A stretch of DNA of 37,639 nucleotides from a virus, in IMG/VR virus record IMGVR_UViG_3300035670_000639, positions 1-37,639 of that record; one strand, given 5' to 3'. The notes below the pieces were generated by a model. That model saw only the letters and a list, made by a program, of their open reading frames with translations. It was not told the DNA's origin and ran no database searches. Made by a program: the position numbers and the translations under genes. Of the stretch, positions 22,981 through 29,614 are shown in pieces. Position 1 is the first letter of the stretch, and each line of letters starts with the position of its first letter.

Positions 22981-23142
22981 ATGCTCGCTATGAAACAAGA
23001 CGCCATCCACAAACGAGGTAAGCAATTCTGCTTACACTGCCAAAAGGTAACTACACATACACCTAAACTTGGTCTCGTTATGGAAGGCAAGCGTCTGTGT
23101 GAAGAGTGTCATAGGTCTAACTATTTCAACACTGAAGAATGA
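22981..23142 (+). CDS. Small zinc-finger-like protein (53 aa)
   Basis: Starts MLAMKQDAIHKRGKQF (the second ATG at 22990 is an alternative start). C17-x2-C20 and C40-x2-C43 can form one zinc site. It begins directly after the previous stop and is coupled by ATGA to the next gene. Confidence 0.6.
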   Translation: MLAMKQDAIHKRGKQFCLHCQKVTTHTPKLGLVMEGKRLCEECHRSNYFNTEE

Positions 23143-23417
23143 AACGACTAACCAGAGAACAAAAGAAAGAGAAGGCAGTGATTGACCTAATCAACCAGAT
23201 GTTTGTAATCGCTGGTCATAACGTTACCTACGAAGACATTGCTGGCGTAGACAAGTGGTTCCAGAAGTACACTATGACTGTCGAGCAGGCTGAAGAGTTT
23301 ACGAAGTGGGGTAAGCAATACCTTATGAAAGAACTCAAGATGCGAGCGGCCTATGCCGAGAAGGAGATGCGCTGGTTCAATGTAATGTGGGGATTGACTT
23401 ACTCAGATTGGAAATGA
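23139..23417 (+). CDS. Hypothetical helical protein (92 aa)
   Basis: Starts MKRLTREQKKEKAVIDLI. Helical, with WFQKYTMTVEQAEEFTKW and a C-terminal WGLTYSDWK. ATGA overlap at both ends. Proteins of this kind are common in flavobacterial phages as far as I recall, without a function. Confidence 0.65.
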   Translation: MKRLTREQKKEKAVIDLINQMFVIAGHNVTYEDIAGVDKWFQKYTMTVEQAEEFTKWGKQYLMKELKMRAAYAEKEMRWFNVMWGLTYSDWK

Positions 23418-23578
23418 AAATAGAACTTCAACCATACTGGCACACCTGCGGAGATGGATGCTGTGATGAATACGGATACAACGTGCTTGTAGACGGCAAG
23501 ATGATTGGCCCTATCGGGGAAGGTGCTCAAGAGTTAGCAGAACTATTAAATGAAACCTTTAAAACTAACGACAAATGA
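23414..23578 (+). CDS. Small Cys-containing protein (54 aa)
   Basis: From ATG 23414: MKIELQPYWHTCGDGCCDEY, three Cys and a His in a short stretch, then a strand-helix. It ends FKTNDK, the first of several neighbouring genes with a TN(D/E)K-like end that overlaps the next ATG. Confidence 0.6.
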   Translation: MKIELQPYWHTCGDGCCDEYGYNVLVDGKMIGPIGEGAQELAELLNETFKTNDK

Positions 23579-23847
23579 AACAGACAGCAGTAGAGTGGCT
23601 ATACCACGAATTAGATAACACCCTATCTGATATGTACCCATACGAGTGGGATGCGTTTAAAATCGCAATTCAGAAAGCCAAAGCAATGGAGAAGGAGCAA
23701 GTGCGTACCATTTTGTTAGCATATAACGAGGAAAGAAACGACCGAACAGATGGCGCTCAAAACTACTGGGAACCATACGAGGTAGATGACTTCTTGGAAA
23801 AGTACAACGAAACCTTTAACATCAATGACCGACATCACCAAATGTAG
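23575..23847 (+). CDS. Hypothetical protein (90 aa)
   Basis: Starts MKQTAVEWLYHELDNTLSDM; the core helix has AIQKAKAMEKEQVRTILLAY. I recall many flavobacterial phage proteins with the TAVEWL and AKxMEKEQ motifs, all uncharacterised. ATGA start; overlaps the next gene by 23 bases. Confidence 0.7.
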   Translation: MKQTAVEWLYHELDNTLSDMYPYEWDAFKIAIQKAKAMEKEQVRTILLAYNEERNDRTDGAQNYWEPYEVDDFLEKYNETFNINDRHHQM

Positions 23848-23986
23848 TGGCGCAGATTGCGACCTCAAGTTGACGTGCTACCGATACACCGCCCCTACGG
23901 GAACGTGGCAATCCTATTTTATGAACGCACCTATCAAAGATGGAGAGTGCGAATACTATTGGAATACTAAAACCAACGAGAAATGA
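23825..23986 (+). CDS. Small Cys-rich protein (53 aa)
   Basis: From ATG 23825: MTDITKCSGADCDLKLTCYR, then QSYFMNAP and GECEYYW. Four Cys (7, 12, 18 and one near 43) can bind a metal. Similar short ITKCxGxxCxxKxxCYRY proteins recur in phages. Ends TKTNEK with an ATGA overlap. Confidence 0.65.
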   Translation: MTDITKCSGADCDLKLTCYRYTAPTGTWQSYFMNAPIKDGECEYYWNTKTNEK

Positions 23987-24081
23987 ACTATCCAGACTTT
24001 GAAAAGTTCTCACTTTACGATGAAAGTATTGTAACAATAGCAACAAATACTTCATCACCAATTGTAGAAACCTTTAATTAG
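23983..24081 (+). CDS. Very short gene, possibly truncated (32 aa)
   Basis: Starts MNYPDFEKFSLYDESIVTIA and ends IVETFN followed by TAG. The ATGA overlap supports initiation, but the product is short and stops 8 bases before an HNH gene, so it may be the head of a gene interrupted by that insertion. Confidence 0.4.
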   Translation: MNYPDFEKFSLYDESIVTIATNTSSPIVETFN

Positions 24082-24088
24082 CGAAGAC

Positions 24089-24700
24089 GTGAAGAACTGT
24101 AATAAGTGTAAAGAAAGCAAGTCAATTGATTCCTTTAGCAAAGACAACAGGGCAAAAGACGGCCTTCAAGGAGTTTGCAAAAGCTGTTACAGAGAATGGC
24201 GCAATGAAAATTCCGAAACCATAAAGGCTTTAGCCAAAGAGTACAGAAAAAAAAATAGAGAGTCTCATAGCGAGTACGGAAAAGCTTGGAGGTTGAAGAA
24301 CAAGGAATACGTTAGGAACTCTGACAAAGAGAGGCGAGCCATAAGAAAGAAGAAAGACCCAATGTTTAGAGCTATATGCAATCTTCGTTCAAGACTTTCT
24401 ATTTTCTGTAGAGCGTCATCTATGGACAAGAGATTTAAAACACTTGATTCTGTTGGGCTCTCACCTGAGGAGTTTAAGTCTTACATTGAGTCTTTGTTCT
24501 CTGACGGTATGAATTGGGACAACTATGGAATTGGAATTGGGAAATGGTCTATTGACCACACGAAACCATTATGTGTTGCCACAACGCTTGATGAGCTGTA
24601 TGCATTGAATCATTATACAAACCTAACGCCTATGTGGAATGAAGAAAACTTTTCAAAGGGCGGTAAGTGGATTGAAAACAATTTAACCAACGAGAAATGA
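24089..24700 (+). CDS. HNH-type homing endonuclease
   Basis: 203 residues, GTG start. N-terminal zinc-ribbon: CNKC then CKSC at about 4-7 and 32-35. The middle is a long basic helix region. The C-terminus has an HNH-like core: KWSIDHTKPLC, then LTPMWNEENFSKG. Such genes move themselves into cleaved sites. The sequence here is richer in A+T than its neighbours. The gene is flanked by AACCAACGAGAAATGAA at 23971-23987 and again at 24685-24701, so it looks inserted between two gene junctions. Confidence 0.75.
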   Translation: MKNCNKCKESKSIDSFSKDNRAKDGLQGVCKSCYREWRNENSETIKALAKEYRKKNRESHSEYGKAWRLKNKEYVRNSDKERRAIRKKKDPMFRAICNLRSRLSIFCRASSMDKRFKTLDSVGLSPEEFKSYIESLFSDGMNWDNYGIGIGKWSIDHTKPLCVATTLDELYALNHYTNLTPMWNEENFSKGGKWIENNLTNEK

Positions 24701-24894
24701 AAGGAGCTTTTATATGTCCATATTGTAAGACCCGAAACGCTTGTGATTGTAAATCTTGCAAAGAATACATTCAAGAAGGTGAGTTTGTAATAACTTTTTC
24801 AGAAGATGGAGAATATATGACGTGCGGCAAATGCAATAGACCATTTTCATTTGACCAAGCAACTGATGAAGAATACAAAAACAACGAGAAATGA
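24697..24894 (+). CDS. Small zinc-binding-like protein (65 aa)
   Basis: Starts MKGAFICPYCKTRNACDCKS. Cys pairs CPYC, CDCKSC and CGKC could bind one or two zincs. ATGA start; ends KNNEK with another ATGA overlap. Confidence 0.6.
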   Translation: MKGAFICPYCKTRNACDCKSCKEYIQEGEFVITFSEDGEYMTCGKCNRPFSFDQATDEEYKNNEK

Positions 24895-25208
24895 GAATCA
24901 GCAAAGGAAAATACGTAGACCAGTTTGCCATAGGCGTAACGTGGCTACGATACCCAAACGTAACGTGGTCTATCATCTTTGACTTCGGTCTATGGTACGT
25001 AGAGGTGTCAAGCGACTTCAATGATAATGCTGATTGGAATCCATACGGATTAGCCAACACACTCGTGTGCGATAGGTGTGGCTCACCGAATGACGTGTAC
25101 CATCATCTCAACGAGGAGTTGAAATCTGAATTGGTATGTGCCGAATGCATTCGTTATGAAGACTATATGAATAGCCTAAGAAATGAAGAACCAGAAGCTA
25201 ATACTTGA
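24891..25208 (+). CDS. Hypothetical protein with C-terminal zinc ribbon (105 aa)
   Basis: Starts MRISKGKYVDQFAIGVTWLR, a beta-rich N-terminal half. CDRC (about 60-63) and CAEC (about 83-86) form a probable zinc ribbon. Overlaps the next small gene by 26 bases. Confidence 0.65.
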   Translation: MRISKGKYVDQFAIGVTWLRYPNVTWSIIFDFGLWYVEVSSDFNDNADWNPYGLANTLVCDRCGSPNDVYHHLNEELKSELVCAECIRYEDYMNSLRNEEPEANT

Positions 25209-25341
25209 GCAGTACAAGAAGGCTCAATACAATCGCAACGTATGTTTGTACAGCCGTAGAGACACCGAAGCCAAGTATTGGGAAGGATACGTTAACGCAC
25301 TTAGTTTAATTTTAGAATTAGAAGAATGGACTCAATCATAG
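25183..25341 (+). CDS. Small hypothetical protein (52 aa)
   Basis: Starts MKNQKLILEQYKKAQYNRNV. Two helices joined by SRRDTEAKYWEGY; the layout (a coiled pair, KYWEGYVNAL) recurs in small phage proteins. It overlaps both neighbours (26 and 16 bases). Confidence 0.55.
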   Translation: MKNQKLILEQYKKAQYNRNVCLYSRRDTEAKYWEGYVNALSLILELEEWTQS

Positions 25342-25628
25342 ATTTAGAAATGAAAGTAGTAGACTGGGCTATTGAGCGCGGTCTGCTCGAAAGAGAGAAT
25401 GCAAACAAGCAGATGCTCAAAGTAATGGAAGAGGTTGGTGAACTTGCCTCAGCCATTGCCAAACAGAAAGAAGAAGAAACCATTGATGCTGTTGGTGACG
25501 TTCTCGTAACGCTCATCATTCTATGCGCTCAACTCGAACTCAACCCCTGGGATTGCTTAGAGACAGCATATAACGAAATCAAAGGACGCAAGGGTAAACT
25601 CGTCAACGGAGTGTTTATCAAAGAGTAA
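25326..25628 (+). CDS. MazG-like nucleotide pyrophosphohydrolase
   Basis: 100 residues. The metal-binding pattern is visible: EEVGEL (35-40, the ExxE part), then EEETIDAVGDVL (49-60, ExxD and a further Asp) and a final helix. MazG-type enzymes hydrolyse NTPs or dNTPs, and in phages may lower (p)ppGpp or clean the nucleotide pool. It ends in a terminator. Confidence 0.85.
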   Translation: MDSIIDLEMKVVDWAIERGLLERENANKQMLKVMEEVGELASAIAKQKEEETIDAVGDVLVTLIILCAQLELNPWDCLETAYNEIKGRKGKLVNGVFIKE

Positions 25629-25660
25629 GAGGGAAGAACGCAAGGCGCTCCCTCTTTTTA
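25628..25660 (+). terminator. Intrinsic terminator after mazG-like gene
   Basis: AGAGGGA (25628-25634) pairs with TCCCTCT (25649-25655), followed by a T-run. The loop can pair further. It separates the mazG operon from the SSB promoter. Confidence 0.75.
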
Positions 25661-25668
25661 CAAAGTGT

Positions 25669-25700
25669 TTTGCAATTAACAACTTTATTAACTACATTTG
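25669..25700 (+). promoter_or_regulatory. Promoter of the SSB gene
   Basis: TTTG (25669-25672), a 20-base gap, then TACATTTG (25693-25700). Near copy of the promoter at 20630, including TTATTAAC before the -7 box. Confidence 0.75.
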
Positions 25701-25716
25701 TTTAAAATCTAATACA

Positions 25717-26034
25717 ATGGAAAATAAAACAGAGAAAATCTTTTGTGGCTACGTTAAGTCAGCAAAAGTATGGGATGACGCTTCGCGCTCTTTTGTAGAA
25801 CCCAATGGCGGCGTATCTGTACGCTTCAGCCTTTCAGTTGCCGAGATGAATGACCTCCAGCGTTACGCTACCAAGGGAGAGAAGCCGTTCGTTTCGTTTG
25901 ACCTTAAGCGCAGCTCTAAAGGTAACTACTACTTGGAAGTGTCTGACCCCGCCACGTGGGGCTCTAAGCCACAACAGGCAACATCAGCTCCTCAAGGTCG
26001 TGTAGCCCCAAGCAATGACGACTTGCCCTTCTGA
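25717..26034 (+). CDS. ssb: Single-stranded DNA-binding protein
   Basis: 105 residues. A short OB-type beta body (IFCGYVKSAKVWDD, VSVRFSLSV, FVSFDLKRSSKGNYYLEV) is followed by a flexible Gln/Ala/Pro linker and the acidic tail SNDDLPF. That tail is the hallmark by which SSBs recruit partner enzymes. It has its own strong promoter, as expected for an abundant protein. The body is shorter than in bacterial SSB. Confidence 0.8.
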   Translation: MENKTEKIFCGYVKSAKVWDDASRSFVEPNGGVSVRFSLSVAEMNDLQRYATKGEKPFVSFDLKRSSKGNYYLEVSDPATWGSKPQQATSAPQGRVAPSNDDLPF

Positions 26035-26416
26035 GCTACTTGAATCATCACTAGCCTACCTAGTGGGACTAGAATGGGGGATAGACATATTGAAGGTTGA
26101 CTCCCCCTTCTTTTTTGGTTCAACTCCAACGAAGAAGACTGCGTGGTTTGAGGTTGTAAAGGCGCACTCAGATAAGGGCGTTGTCCACTTAGAGAAGCTG
26201 TCCGACAAAGAGTTCACGGTAATCCACTTCCCTAAGAAGCGAGGAGACAACGTAATACTTGTTAGAACAGATAGCCTTCCGTCGACCCAGTTAGATGGAC
26301 AGACTCTTGCAACACTTATTCTGCGCAGGGCGGAGATTCACGTGGAAGAGATAATCAACCAAGGAATCTGGAAGGAGCTCGAGGCTAAGAAAAACAAAGC
26401 CTCAGAGGCGATTTGA
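26015..26416 (+). CDS. Hypothetical protein (133 aa)
   Basis: Starts MTTCPSELLESSLAYLVGLE, overlapping the end of the SSB gene by 20 bases. Mixed alpha/beta, with DKEFTVIHFPKKRGDNVILV and a C-terminal charged helix. No family recognised. It ends just before the tRNA promoter. Confidence 0.6.
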   Translation: MTTCPSELLESSLAYLVGLEWGIDILKVDSPFFFGSTPTKKTAWFEVVKAHSDKGVVHLEKLSDKEFTVIHFPKKRGDNVILVRTDSLPSTQLDGQTLATLILRRAEIHVEEIINQGIWKELEAKKNKASEAI

Positions 26417-26442
26417 TTCTAACAAGAAACTTCTTATATTTG
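26412..26442 (+). promoter_or_regulatory. Promoter of the tRNA
   Basis: TTTG (26412-26415), a 19-base gap, then TATATTTG (26435-26442), 12 bases before the tRNA. Confidence 0.65.
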
Positions 26443-26453
26443 TGGTATTAATA

Positions 26454-26527
26454 GCCCTCGTCGCCTAATGGATATGGCACACGCCTTCTAAGCGTGACAA
26501 ATCCCAGTTCGAGTCTGGGCGGGGGCG
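26454..26527 (+). tRNA. tRNA-Arg (anticodon TCT)
   Basis: The cloverleaf folds by eye: acceptor GCCCTCG with CGGGGGC (one T-G), D stem GCC/GGC, anticodon stem CACGC/GCGTG around loop CTTCTAA (anticodon TCT), T stem CCCAG/CTGGG with loop TTCGAGT. No CCA is encoded. It reads AGA and AGG. It has a promoter of its own and is directly followed by an HNH gene and a second tRNA 3' half. Confidence 0.9.
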
Positions 26528-26541
26528 CAAATCATAAACAT

Positions 26542-27087
26542 ATGAAATATCCAAATCCATCTAGCTACGATAAGCATATAAAAACAAGAGTAGACAAGAC
26601 TCTTGGTTATGTATACTTTCTAGATTCAGAGCATCCATTATCAAGCCGAGGAGGTAAGGTTTATTACCATAGACACGTAATGTCTGTCAAGATGGGGAAG
26701 TGGATTGATAAAAGCTATCAGGTGCACCACATAGATGAAAATAGATGTAATAATGACCCAAGCAATCTAGAGGCACTTTCTCCAACTATGCACGGAAGGA
26801 AACATAGTAATTCAATTAAATCAGTAAAGAGATGTAAAAACTGCACAAAAAAGTTTATAACTGTGGATTATAATTTTTGCAGCGTATCCTGCGCTTCGGC
26901 ATTTAGGCAGGTTGGAGGAGTTCACAACAAAATAACCCCTGAAGAATTAAGCATTCTTGTTTGGGAAATTCCAGCAACTAAAATTGCCAAAAAGATAGGA
27001 TGCTCTGACGTTATGGTTTCAAAACTTTGCAAGAGGTGGGGCATATCAAAACCTGGCAGAGGATACTGGATGAAAAATAAAAATTAA
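26542..27087 (+). CDS. HNH homing endonuclease next to tRNA
   Basis: 181 residues from ATG 26542. The HNH_3-like core is KVYYHRHVMSVKMGKW, YQVHHIDENRCNNDPSNLE and LSPTMHGRKH. A Cys cluster follows (CKNC and CSVSC), then a C-terminal helix-turn-helix (PATKIAKKIGCSDVMVSKLC). This is the usual plan of phage HNH homing endonucleases with a DNA-recognition tail. The gene is A+T-rich compared with its neighbours. It lies between an intact tRNA-Arg and an extra tRNA 3' half, so it probably entered by recombination at the tRNA. Confidence 0.85.
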   Translation: MKYPNPSSYDKHIKTRVDKTLGYVYFLDSEHPLSSRGGKVYYHRHVMSVKMGKWIDKSYQVHHIDENRCNNDPSNLEALSPTMHGRKHSNSIKSVKRCKNCTKKFITVDYNFCSVSCASAFRQVGGVHNKITPEELSILVWEIPATKIAKKIGCSDVMVSKLCKRWGISKPGRGYWMKNKN

Positions 27088-27093
27088 AAAACT

Positions 27094-27118
27094 GCGCGTT
27101 CGAGCCGCGCCGAGGGTA
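27094..27118 (+). pseudogene. tRNA 3'-half remnant (T arm and acceptor strand)
   Basis: GCGCG-TTCGAGC-CGCGC forms a perfect T arm, followed by CGAGGGT and a discriminator A. No D or anticodon arm precedes it. CGAGGGT pairs with the 5' acceptor strand GCCCTCG of the tRNA at 26454 (six Watson-Crick pairs and one G-T), so this may be the original 3' end of that tRNA, displaced by the HNH element. Confidence 0.65.
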
Positions 27119-27136
27119 CTAAATAAATTATTTAAA

Positions 27137-27619
27137 ATGAAAGACATAGGATACTCAGAAAGAGATGTCAATGGTTTTGTAGATGTTGCTTGCGAATATT
27201 TTAAGATGAACTTGCTTAGCAAAACCAGACTGCAAAGCGTTGTATCTGTTCGTCAAGCATTGTTCTACGCACTACGCACGAGAGGCATTCCGTACTCTGT
27301 AATCGCTAGAGCATTCGATAAGAATCACGCTAGCGTAATACACGGACACAAAAAGGTATTCGACTATTTAAACATTAAAGACAAGGCTACAATTGTTCTC
27401 CAAAAGCAAGTAGAAGACTTTGCAAAGGAGTACTTTAATGAGGTGAGTAACGCTGTTAAGTTCTCACCAGAGATGCGCCTAAACATCTACCGAAACAGAT
27501 TCATTGACTTTATGAATGAGGCCGAGTTCCTTTTGCCTTACGACACAAAAGAAGAGCGATTGATTGCATCACAGACAATTATTAAAGAAGTATTTAGCTA
27601 TGCAGAAGAGACTGAATGA
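27137..27619 (+). CDS. Protein with a DnaA domain IV-like helix-turn-helix
   Basis: 160 residues. Residues about 25-75 match the DNA-binding domain of DnaA: SVRQALFYALRTRGIPYSVI, then ARAFDKNHASVIHGHKKV, where the last part is the DnaA signature loop. There is no AAA+ ATPase part. The C-terminal half is an unknown helical region. An origin-binding or helicase-loading role is plausible because a primase-helicase follows two genes later, and because repeats lie in the 11.5-12.5 kb region. Inference only. Confidence 0.72.
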   Translation: MKDIGYSERDVNGFVDVACEYFKMNLLSKTRLQSVVSVRQALFYALRTRGIPYSVIARAFDKNHASVIHGHKKVFDYLNIKDKATIVLQKQVEDFAKEYFNEVSNAVKFSPEMRLNIYRNRFIDFMNEAEFLLPYDTKEERLIASQTIIKEVFSYAEETE

Positions 27620-27758
27620 ATCTGTTAAAGCTCTTTCTATGGTAAAGATGCACGGAAAAGAAGATGCCATCAAACACGCAACGCAGTGTATGTATATGGC
27701 CAACGAGAAAGGCTACGATTACTGGAAGAAAGTAATATCTATAATCGAAGGGATATGA
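27600..27758 (+). CDS. Small hypothetical protein (52 aa)
   Basis: From ATG 27600: MQKRLNESVKALSMVKMHGK, ending DYWKKVISIIEGI. Helical; the overlap with the upstream gene is 20 bases and with the primase-helicase it is ATGA. Not recognised beyond being a common small phage helix pair. Confidence 0.6.
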   Translation: MQKRLNESVKALSMVKMHGKEDAIKHATQCMYMANEKGYDYWKKVISIIEGI

Positions 27759-29602
27759 GTATACTTGATAAGAATGTAACCATATTCAGGAGTGTCTTTG
27801 AGAAAGATGCACCCAACTACATCACCGTATTGCAAGCCCTTGAGCGAATCAGAGAGGGCAAGCAGAGTGAGCGAGTAACCCTAATCAGAGAAGGAGAGAA
27901 AGAACTCAAGACCAAGCTACCTGTAGTCTTATGGAGTGGGGAGTTCGAGTCAAGAAATGATGATGCCCTAACCGAACATAGCGGGCTAATAGTCATAGAC
28001 ATCGACCACGTAACTAAGTTCTCTACGGTAGAGGAGGTTAAAAACGCTCTGTGTTTAGACAAACATATCATTGCGGTATGGGTGAGTCCCTCTGGAGATG
28101 GCATCAAAGCATTGGTGCAGATTCTATACCCAGAGCGACACAGAGACCATTTCCGAGCACTTGAGCACTACTTCGATAACAAGTATGGCATCGTTATAGA
28201 TACGTCGGGAAAGAACGAATCTCGTGCTTGCTTTGAGTCATACGACCCAGACATCTGTGTGAAGAATGCTGTCCCATTTCCTAACCTGATATCAGAGGAA
28301 TACGAACAGCGAAAGACACAAGAGATTAAGGTAGAGAAGGCAACAGACTACCAGCGACTCAACATCGCGGCTACAATGATACGCAGAGCTCCCGATGGGG
28401 AGAAGCACAGCACATTGCTACGAGCAGCAGTTCTGTGTGGTGGATACATTGCCGCAGGCAAGATGGAAGAGGATGAGGTGTTCCGAGTTCTCCTACGTGA
28501 GATTGAACGTAGAGATGTAGAGAGTCTAGACTCCGCCAAGAAGACCATTACCGACGGCATCGAAGAAGGGAAGCGTAGGCCTATACGTGAAATCATCACA
28601 GCCGAAGATACCGAAACACGAAAGCTAAAGCTTCAGGATGGAGATATGTCCTTCATATCTTCAGATGATGCCGATGAACAATGGATTGCAGACTTTGCAG
28701 AAGGCCGCATACAGCTTGGCCTGACCACAGGGCACGCTGAGATAGATAGGTACTTTGTATACAAGAAGGACTTCACCATTATCAACGGACACAGCAACAT
28801 CGGAAAGACCACGCTTGGACTTCATCTGATGGTTAACGCGGCAATACGCCACGATTGGCGATGGGTTGTGTACTCATCAGAGAGTAGGACAGCCTCTATT
28901 AAGATGCGCCTTATGCAGTACGCCTGCGACAAGGAGATTCGTGAGATGAATTATATGGTTCGCAAGAGGGCCTACGATTGGGTGAAAGAACACTTTATCT
29001 TCATCAACAACAACAAGGTCTTTTCTTATATGGACATCCTCCTGTACTGCGAGAAGATACTCCAGTACAAGAAAGTAGATGGCATATTCATTGACCCATA
29101 CAACTCACTACGTGTAGATATGTCACGCACCTCAGGGGTAGGCGTACACGAGTATCACTACGATGCGGCCTCTGAGTTCCTTACATTCTCCAATACCAAT
29201 CAGGTAGCGCTGTGGCTAAACACCCACGCCATTACCGAGTCGGCACGAAGGAGAGGAGAGGACGGCCTTCCTGTCGCTCCTGGCGCTGAAGACAGCGAAC
29301 ACGGGGGCAAGTGGGTGAACAGGTCGGATAACTTCCTTACGTTTCACCGCAAGATTCAGCACTCTGTCCCACAGATGCGAAGGACAATGGAGTGGCACGT
29401 ACGCAAGATTCGAGAGACGGAAACAGGCGGAGAGCCTACATCATTCGACTCGCCAATCCTTTTGGAGATGAACAACTCGCGCACCTCCCTACGTACTCAA
29501 AGAGGTGAATTGCTGTTCCCTCCATTAGGTAGTTACGTGGAACAGAAGGAAATACTTTTAGGGCACGACTATTTAAATGATGATTATAGCAAGATATTTT
29601 AA
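27755..29602 (+). CDS. Primase-helicase (BT4734/VirE-N-like primase plus RecA-fold helicase)
   Basis: 615 residues from ATG 27755. The N-terminal 180 residues resemble the BT4734-like/VirE_N domain, linked to archaeo-eukaryotic primases: GLIVIDIDHV (77-86, the DxD pair), WVSPSGDGIKALVQI (109-123) and SRACFESYDPD (156-166). A helical linker follows (200-300). The C-terminal part is a RecA-like helicase: Walker A GHSNIGKTT (345-353), Walker B GIFIDPYNS (443-451), a WLNTHAI motif (487-493) and arginine-rich HVRKIRE. It unwinds and primes the phage genome. The genes before it (DnaA-like) and after it (RusA) fit a replication module. Confidence 0.85.
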   Translation: MSILDKNVTIFRSVFEKDAPNYITVLQALERIREGKQSERVTLIREGEKELKTKLPVVLWSGEFESRNDDALTEHSGLIVIDIDHVTKFSTVEEVKNALCLDKHIIAVWVSPSGDGIKALVQILYPERHRDHFRALEHYFDNKYGIVIDTSGKNESRACFESYDPDICVKNAVPFPNLISEEYEQRKTQEIKVEKATDYQRLNIAATMIRRAPDGEKHSTLLRAAVLCGGYIAAGKMEEDEVFRVLLREIERRDVESLDSAKKTITDGIEEGKRRPIREIITAEDTETRKLKLQDGDMSFISSDDADEQWIADFAEGRIQLGLTTGHAEIDRYFVYKKDFTIINGHSNIGKTTLGLHLMVNAAIRHDWRWVVYSSESRTASIKMRLMQYACDKEIREMNYMVRKRAYDWVKEHFIFINNNKVFSYMDILLYCEKILQYKKVDGIFIDPYNSLRVDMSRTSGVGVHEYHYDAASEFLTFSNTNQVALWLNTHAITESARRRGEDGLPVAPGAEDSEHGGKWVNRSDNFLTFHRKIQHSVPQMRRTMEWHVRKIRETETGGEPTSFDSPILLEMNNSRTSLRTQRGELLFPPLGSYVEQKEILLGHDYLNDDYSKIF

Positions 29603-29614
29603 TAAATTTGTTTA

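Noticed and set aside
26494-26541. Start of the HNH gene inside the tRNA
   Set aside because: That would place the start codon in the tRNA anticodon-to-T-arm region. ATG 26542, after the tRNA, is the first sensible start.
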